DNA of 11,970 nt, taken from positions 1-11,970 of the forward strand of contig JAMQCK010001106.1 in assembly GCA_024196135.1 (NCBI GenBank), in the 5' to 3' direction. Shown one piece after another: positions 8,136 to 11,970 of this stretch. Under the pieces are notes generated by a model, which worked only from the letters and a program-made list of their open reading frames with translations, did no database searches and was not told the DNA's origin. Each line of letters begins with the position of its first letter. Position 1 is the stretch's first letter. The position numbers and the translations under genes were made by a program. The DNA is from Pleurotus ostreatus/Saccharomyces cerevisiae fusant (lineage: Eukaryota; Opisthokonta).

Positions 8136-8257
8136 GGTTAGGTGGGTTAGAGGTTAGGTGGTTAGGTGGTTAGGTAGGTTAGAGGTTAGAGGTTAGGTTT
8201 GGGTTAAAGGTTAGGGTTTAGGGGTTAGGTTTGGGTTAGGTTAGGTTTGGGTTAGGG
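8136..8257 (+). repeat. degenerate telomere-like TTAGG(G/T) block
   Basis: About 120 bp consist of variants of TTAGGG: TTAGGT, TTAGAGG, TTAGGTTTGGG, TTAGGGTTTAGGGG. Exact TTAGGG is the usual telomere repeat of filamentous fungi. The block is too irregular to be recently made by telomerase and lies inside a transposon. A matching block of the same relative orientation exists in the second copy. Confidence 0.85.
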
Positions 8258-8302
8258 CCAGGGACATCATTATCTGTCTTGGTTGTCTCAGTTGTCTCAT
8301 TT
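8258..8302 (+). repeat. conserved spacer of the composite element family
   Basis: The segment starting CCAGGGACATCATTATCTGTC and ending GTTGTCTCATTT matches the reverse complement of 11655-11687 with a small length difference. In both copies it joins the end of the telomere-like block, so it is a fixed part of the family. Confidence 0.7.
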
Positions 8303-8497
8303 GATAGGTTAGGGTTTTCTCAAGTAGTTTATGAAAGAGAGAAGGTAGAGAGCATTAAGGTCAGTAAGGTAGGTAGGACTACTAACAATAGTGTTATTAG
8401 TGATAGAAGGGCAAAATAGGATGAAAAGGATAAGAAAAGGTTAGAAGGGTTGACAATGTTGGGGTATTATATATTTTGTTGTGCCAACTCTTTTCCA

Positions 8498-8570
8498 GGT
8501 CCAATGGCTCAGCTGGTTAGAGTGCCACCTCTTGCTGATGAGGATGTCCAGGGTTCAGATCCTGTTGATA
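8498..8570 (+). ncRNA. tRNA-like SINE-type module with Pol III boxes
   Basis: It begins GGTCCAATGGCTCAGCTGG. Box A is TGGCTCAGCTGG (8505-8516), matching TRGYNNARNNGG. Box B is GGTTCAGATCC (8552-8562), one change from GGTTCGANTCC. The D arm (GCTC/GAGT) and a T arm of four pairs (CAGG / CCTG) can form. The anticodon arm is poor and the acceptor stem does not close, so it is not a functional tRNA gene. Such heads are typical of SINEs, where they act as an internal RNA polymerase III promoter. Confidence 0.7.
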
Positions 8571-8699
8571 ACATTTGTGATTTTCACCATTTTTATGATG
8601 ATCATGATGCCATCAAGATGACAAATCATCCTGTTATGAGTCACATTCTCTCCGATCACCTTGCAGCCTTCCAATTAAGGAAATAGGTGCATGTGTCAG

Positions 8700-8799
8700 T
8701 GCAGTGGCACTAGCCTCCAGTGGCTAGAGCCAGGCGAAATGTATTTGGCTCTTGTGGCTAGTGCCAGTGCCATTTGCCTCAGATCTCCTGCTACGGCTC
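8700..8799 (-). repeat. right inverted repeat of copy 1
   Basis: This is the reverse-complement partner of 7995-8086, ending TCTCCTGCTACGGCTC before the duplication TTCGTGAC. Its outer 30 bases are almost identical to the outer left end of the second copy at 11232-11261. Confidence 0.75.
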
Positions 8800-8807
8800 T
8801 TCGTGAC

Positions 8808-9614
8808 GTGACAGTCACGCGTCTTCCTCTTCCTCGACCGCCATCCTGACGCGACTGCAACGCGCTGGCGCAACAAAAACACGCCAAGTTGAAGAGGGAA
8901 GGGTAGGGCCTGCGCGCTGCGGGTCAGAAATACACTGATAATTCACCTTTTTCCCGCTAATACTGGGCCTTGAAGGCAGCGCACTCGCTCGCACCCCTGC
9001 GGGAGAGCTCTCCTAGGCGGGCTGTATCAGCCTCTGCACATAGTGCGGTGCGGAACGTCTAGGGGAGCTTTAGAGGAGCAGCACGAGCGTGTGCACTACT
9101 CACCAGCGCTGAAGTGTGCCGAATAGTGATCGGCAGGATCTACCCCTCCCCCGTCCCCCTAGGTCTCGCATCCGCGCGAGAGCCCTTCATGGATACTAGG
9201 ACGACTCACTCTACAAGTTCAAGGCTCTCTACAACACGCGGACCCCCAGGGTCGCGCTCAAGTGCGCATTATTCTCGCACCCCACCCCCACCCCCACCCC
9301 ACATTTTCCGTTTCCCCCACGACCAGTCCGTGCGGCTTCGCGGTGCGTGCTATATCCTAGGATATGCATTACCCTTTGAGCTCGCAAACGCGGCACAGTA
9401 CCGTGCCCCGCGAGGTGCGGGGTACGCGGAATATGATGATTGTGCCCGACGCTTTTTGCCCCCCCCCTCATCTACCACAGTGCCCACACCGGCCCCCACC
9501 AACGGGGTCGCGCATATTGTGCTAGAACGTCCAGGCGGGTGCGCACCGAGGGCGCGCGCATGCCGCCGCCACCTCCCTTTTCCCCGATTCTTGCTCTTCC
9601 ACTTCATCTCCCAC
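8808..9614. other. non-coding stretch with palindromes and a simple repeat
   Basis: There is no supportable gene; the longest open frame (from 9114) starts with GTG and is low in coding character. Notable structures are CGTGACAGTCACG (about 8808-8820), a C-rich simple repeat CACCCCCACCCC (about 9278-9301), the perfect palindrome ATATCCTAGGATAT (9352-9365), and a hairpin GTGCCCCGC / GCGGGGTAC (about 9402-9424). Confidence 0.4.
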
Positions 9615-10012
9615 CCCTTTATGTACATGCATTTTGTTACACACATACAATATATGTTCTAGATAGCTGACGGCGCGGGATAGAGCATTTCGCATCGACG
9701 GCGGCAGCAACGGTGAGCATTCTGATGCGCCGGGGCGCCGTGTGATGCGCCTGCGGCGCATCAATAACGTTCCCGACGCACGCAGCACGTGCTGCAGGTG
9801 CCGGGGATCAATCACGCGTCATCCGCGTCCCCGCCGGCATCAGCCACGCGCATTTCGGGCATTGCCGCCCTCGCTCAGCGCCTCGGCATTTGCCGCGGTC
9901 GACTACTCGGAGATTATTGGAATACGACCCCCCGAGTAGTAGTCCAAATCTTTACAATAGAGTTCCCGAGTATACTCGGGGGTTTATTGTAAAGAATGTA
10001 CAGCATAAGCTG
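9615..10012 (-). repeat. right long inverted repeat of the 6-kb element
   Basis: This arm is the inverted counterpart of 3938-4257, best conserved from about 9875 to 10012. It carries the CCCGAGTATACTCGGG palindrome (9965-9980). It is longer than the left arm because of extra GCGCATCA-type sequence around 9725-9765. It supplies 32 in-frame codons and a stop (9914-9916) to the truncated host reading frame on the minus strand. Confidence 0.7.
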
Positions 10013-10019
10013 CGCCCCG
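10013..10019. repeat. target-site duplication, right copy
   Basis: CGCCCCG directly follows the right end of the 6-kb element and matches 3931-3937. Confidence 0.75.
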
Positions 10020-11230
10020 CCCCAAGGCGCGCAGCTGAGTCGATACATCTCCCTTCTCTCATACACCGATATGTCGGCGCGCTCCCCAATACGGTCGGAA
10101 GATTTGACTTGCGAAGCCACTGGGCCGAGCTCGTACGTGGCGCCGACGGTGTGGTCCTCAGCGTCCCGCATTGACCAGGCCTCCATGATGACGCAGACGC
10201 CTCCCTCGATGCGGCTTCTCTCGTAGCACTCGTACCTCTCGAGGCAGCGCCGGATGGTGTCTGGATCGTCCAGCTCGATCGAACGCCAGCCCTCGTGCAT
10301 TTGCAGCAGGTAGCGGTTTCGTGGATCGTAGCGTCTAGCCACCGAGCCCTTTGTGCGCTTTCTCTTGTCCTGTAGCAGGTGGTCGAAGTACAGCGCGTCG
10401 CGCTCCCCGCTGGCGATCACCGGAATCTCTTCCGGACGAGGTTCGCGCCCTAGAGCCTCCTTCATCCGATAGTAGTCGTTGACGAATTTCGGATCGAGCC
10501 TCGCGAAGCGAGGTTGCGCGTTGACCGCCTCCGACCAAACATACGCAAAAGGGACATCGTGCTGGCGCAAGAGAGGGATGTTGAGGTAGGACCAGTCCGA
10601 CAAGGGGTTAATGAGGCACCCTCTCTTCGGGCGTAAGTGCAGGTTGAGGGAGCGAACGAACGCGCAATCATCCTCCTCCAGCGCTTCCTCCCACCAGGAC
10701 ATAGCGTGCGTCAAGTAGTTGAGCAGCCCGAGGCCGTTGCGCGCCAGACCCTTCAGCCTCCAGAGCACTTCTCCCACCTTCTCGTATGATCGGTGGGTCG
10801 AGACGATGTCCAGAAGGTCCTCCTCCGACACTGTCGTAGTCAACTTGCGTCCCCCTAGCGGAAGGGCCTTCCTCGGGTACTGGTCTAGGATGGCGAGGTT
10901 GCACCTGTTGAGCCGCCTCTGGAGGACGAAGAAGTTGTCCTTCCAGTCTAGCTTGATGCGGTAGCCTCCCTCCGGCGATATGTAGAGGTGCGTCTCGTCG
11001 CAGTCGTTCAAGACGAACTCGATAGGATCCTGCTCGGGATCGCCGTAGTCGAGAGCGTCCAGGGGGATGTATAGATCTTGCGGGAGGTCGGGCGAAGCGT
11101 AATCAATGGAGAGGCTGAGCTCCTTGAGCGCGGGGTGTTCGAAGCGGCGTCTGCCCACTTGCTCCCAGAACTGTTCGGGAGTCATCGAGCCGTAGGCAAC
11201 GAACGTCTCCCCCTCGATCACATAGACGGC
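10013..11230 (-). CDS. unidentified host protein, N-terminal half of an insertion-split gene (5' end missing)
   Basis: This minus-strand frame holds 406 host codons with no internal stop. The true 5' end is not present: at 11231/11232 the gene runs into a 738-bp transposon. The open frame nominally continues to an ATG at 11299 inside that transposon's inverted repeat, and at the other end through 32 element-derived codons to TAA at 9914. In-frame linkage to 2488-3930 is the strongest evidence that the two are one gene. Visible segments include GETFVAYGSMTPEQFWEQVG, SLSIDYASPDLPQDLYIP, DETHLYISPEGGYRIKLDW, SDWSYLNIPLLRQHDVPFAY and PRFARLDPKFVNDYYRMKEAL. The protein is soluble-looking, rich in aromatics, Arg, Asp and Glu, with no signal peptide or membrane segment. 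No catalytic motif is recognised. Confidence 0.7.
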
Positions 11231-11231
11231 G

Positions 11232-11331
11232 GAGCCGTAGCAGGAAATCCGAGGCAAATGCCCATGGCTGTAGCCACTGAGGCCAAATGCATTTGGCATG
11301 GCTCTAGCCACTGGTGGCTGCTGCCACTGGC
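11232..11331 (+). repeat. left inverted repeat of copy 2 (palindrome-rich)
   Basis: This pairs with 11873-11969. It contains GCCAAATGCATTTGGC, a perfect 16-bp palindrome, and AGCCACTGGTGGCT, both of which recur in the right arm. On the minus strand it contributes the ATG (11299) and the first 22-23 codons of the chimeric open frame with the host gene. Confidence 0.75.
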
Positions 11332-11468
11332 AAATGCATCACTCTCAACTACCATATTTGGTATCTTGCAACCTAATTAGGATGTGTCTGAGTCATCACT
11401 GACAGATTTGTCAGCAGATGGCATCAGGAACAGCTTAAAAATGTTGCAGATTGACAGTAAACACATCA

Positions 11469-11530
11469 GTGTTTGAACTCCAGACCTTCTGCAGTCACAG
11501 TGGTGCTCTAACCAGCTGAGCCATTGGATC
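11469..11530 (-). ncRNA. tRNA-like SINE-type module, copy 2
   Basis: On the minus strand the segment starts GATCCAATGGCTCAGCTGG, nearly identical to the first 25 bases of the copy 1 module. Box A is TGGCTCAGCTGG (11512-11523). The D arm here is perfect (GCTC/GAGC), better preserved than in copy 1. Box B is weaker (AGTTCAAAC, 11471-11479). The acceptor stem cannot close, so this is not a tRNA gene. Confidence 0.65.
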
Positions 11531-11565
11531 TTGTTTAGCTAGCAGATATGTTGCTTTATATCACC

Positions 11566-11654
11566 CTCCCCCACCCAACCCTTCTGACCCTCCTAACCCT
11601 TCCTAACCCTGCCCACCCTTACTATACCTTACTAGCAAACCCTAACCTCTAACC
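11566..11654 (-). repeat. second telomere-like block of copy 2
   Basis: This contains CCTAACCCTTCCTAACCC and AAACCCTAACC variants, that is TTAGGG-type on the minus strand. Only a short remnant of it (GGTTAGGGTTTT, about 8308-8319) is present in copy 1, so block length varies within the family. Confidence 0.75.
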
Positions 11655-11687
11655 AATGAGACAACGAGACAGATATGACGTCCCTGG

Positions 11688-11829
11688 CCCTAACCCTAAC
11701 TCCTAACCCAAAACCCTAACCCTGAACCCTAACCAAACCCTAACCTCCTAACCTCCCTAACCCTCCTAACCTCAAACCTTAACCCCTAACCAACCCAAAC
11801 CAACCCCTAACCCTCCTAACCTACCCTAC
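11688..11829 (-). repeat. main telomere-like block of copy 2
   Basis: About 140 bp of CCCTAA variants contain several exact CCCTAAC units, better preserved than in copy 1. Relative to the element's inverted repeats and tRNA-like module, orientation and position are the same as in copy 1. Confidence 0.85.
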
Positions 11830-11872
11830 TTCAGCTTGAATATTTTCACAAAGTCAGTGATTTTGTGTTTTT

Positions 11873-11969
11873 GCAGTGGCACCAGCCACCAGTGGCTAGA
11901 GCCATGCCAAATGCATTTGGCTTCAGTGGCTGCAGCCATGGCACTTGCGTATTACCTCCTTCTACTGGT
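11873..11969 (-). repeat. right inverted repeat of copy 2
   Basis: This ends CCTCCTTCTACTGGT at 11969, one base before the window edge. It carries the GCCAAATGCATTTGGC and TGGCTGCAGCCA palindromes. Its outer 30 bases match the outer left end of copy 1 (7995-8024) at about 26 positions. Confidence 0.75.
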
Positions 11970-11970
11970 G

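Larger units (their letters stand above)
7995..8799 (+). mobile_element. composite hAT-like element, copy 1 (telomere-like array + tRNA-like module)
   Basis: The 805-bp element is bounded by the 8-bp duplication TTCGTGAC (7987-7994 and 8800-8807) and inverted ends sharing GTAGCAGGAG. An 8-bp duplication fits the hAT superfamily or another 8-bp-duplicating group. Order inside: left inverted repeat (to ~8086), telomere-like block (8136-8257), conserved spacer (8258-8302), AT-rich segment, tRNA-like segment (8498-8570), unique tail, right inverted repeat (from ~8700). No protein is encoded. It sits inside the 6-kb element and is a diverged, opposite-orientation relative of 11232-11969. Confidence 0.8.
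3938..10012. mobile_element. 6,075-bp non-autonomous element with long inverted repeats, inserted in a gene
   Basis: The two ends are inverted copies of each other, starting CACCTTATGCTGTAC on the left and CAGCTTATGCTGTAC on the right when both are read inward. Similarity continues through two hairpins, the GCGGCAAATGCCG motif and, with gaps, for some 320-400 bp. Flanking direct repeats (CGCCCCG, 7-8 bp) mark an insertion. A duplication of 7-8 bp fits hAT-like or other 8-bp-duplicating superfamilies, but the family is not identified. No open frame inside resembles a transposase. The interior is GC-rich non-coding DNA plus nested elements at 5955-7472 and 7995-8799. Excision restores the host reading frame. 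Confidence 0.75.
11232..11969 (-). mobile_element. composite hAT-like element, copy 2, inserted in the host gene
   Basis: The 738-bp element has the same design as 7995-8799 but in the opposite orientation. Outer ends match copy 1 end for end: left GAGCCGTAGCAGGA (11232 onward) and right, read inward, ACCAGTAG.AGGAGGT. Order on the minus strand: inverted repeat, telomere-like block (11688-11829), conserved spacer (11655-11687), second telomere-like block (11566-11654), tRNA-like segment (11469-11530), tail, inverted repeat. The right target-site duplication is cut off by the window end, so the insertion site cannot be confirmed. Its left end abuts and interrupts the host gene. Confidence 0.75.

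Noticed and set aside
8136..8257. True chromosome end
   Set aside because: Repeats are degenerate, internal to an element with a target-site duplication, and followed by more than 3 kb of gene and transposon sequence.
8498..8570. Functional tRNA gene
   Set aside because: Box A and box B are good, but the acceptor stem does not close and no proper 5-bp anticodon stem with a 7-base loop forms; it is a tRNA-derived module.
9114..9662. 182-codon + strand frame
   Set aside because: It starts with GTG, is full of Pro/Arg/Ser/His, crosses a C-rich simple repeat and runs into an inverted repeat; no coding signal.

Overview
The window looks like nuclear DNA from a filamentous fungus, most likely an Agaricomycete (basidiomycete). 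Three things suggest this: GC-rich coding sequence, a 49-nt intron-like segment with GTATGT, CTGAC and TAG signals, and degenerate TTAGGG-type repeats. The region is dominated by transposons. No rRNA gene, canonical tRNA gene, CRISPR array or bacterial-type operon is visible. Several open frames that look complete begin with GTG; in a eukaryote I treat these as fragments of longer frames rather than as starts.

Layout, left to right. Bases 3-467 hold the 3' end of an unidentified gene on the + strand. Bases 1074-1833 are bounded by 133-bp inverted repeats and contain a Pro-rich, then Lys/Arg/Gln-rich open frame. Bases 2488-3930 (-) and 10013-11230 (-) are the two halves of ONE unidentified host gene. 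A 6,075-bp inserted element (3938-10012) separates them. It has inverted repeats of roughly 320-400 bp and a 7-bp (possibly 8-bp) target-site duplication, CGCCCCG. Removing the element and one duplication copy joins the halves in phase, giving at least 886 uninterrupted codons. The 5' end of the same gene is interrupted at 11231/11232 by a second insertion (11232-11969).

The 6-kb element has no convincing gene. It contains (a) two tandem copies of a short sequence, one with and one without an exact 49-nt GT-AG segment (4805-4977); (b) a 1,518-bp CACTA-like element (5955-7472) with a 3-bp duplication TAC, 33-bp inverted repeats and many CGGGTGAA subterminal motifs; and (c) an 805-bp element (7995-8799) with an 8-bp duplication TTCGTGAC.

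The most unusual finding is that the 805-bp element and the 738-bp element at 11232-11969 are diverged, oppositely oriented copies of one composite family. Each has long inverted repeats made of nested short palindromes, then a telomere-like TTAGGG-type block, a conserved spacer, and a tRNA-like segment with RNA polymerase III box A and box B sequences, all in the same order and orientation. I do not recognise this combination of DNA-transposon termini, telomere-like array and tRNA/SINE-like module as a described family. Overall the window reads as a host gene broken twice by transposons, with younger elements nested in older ones.
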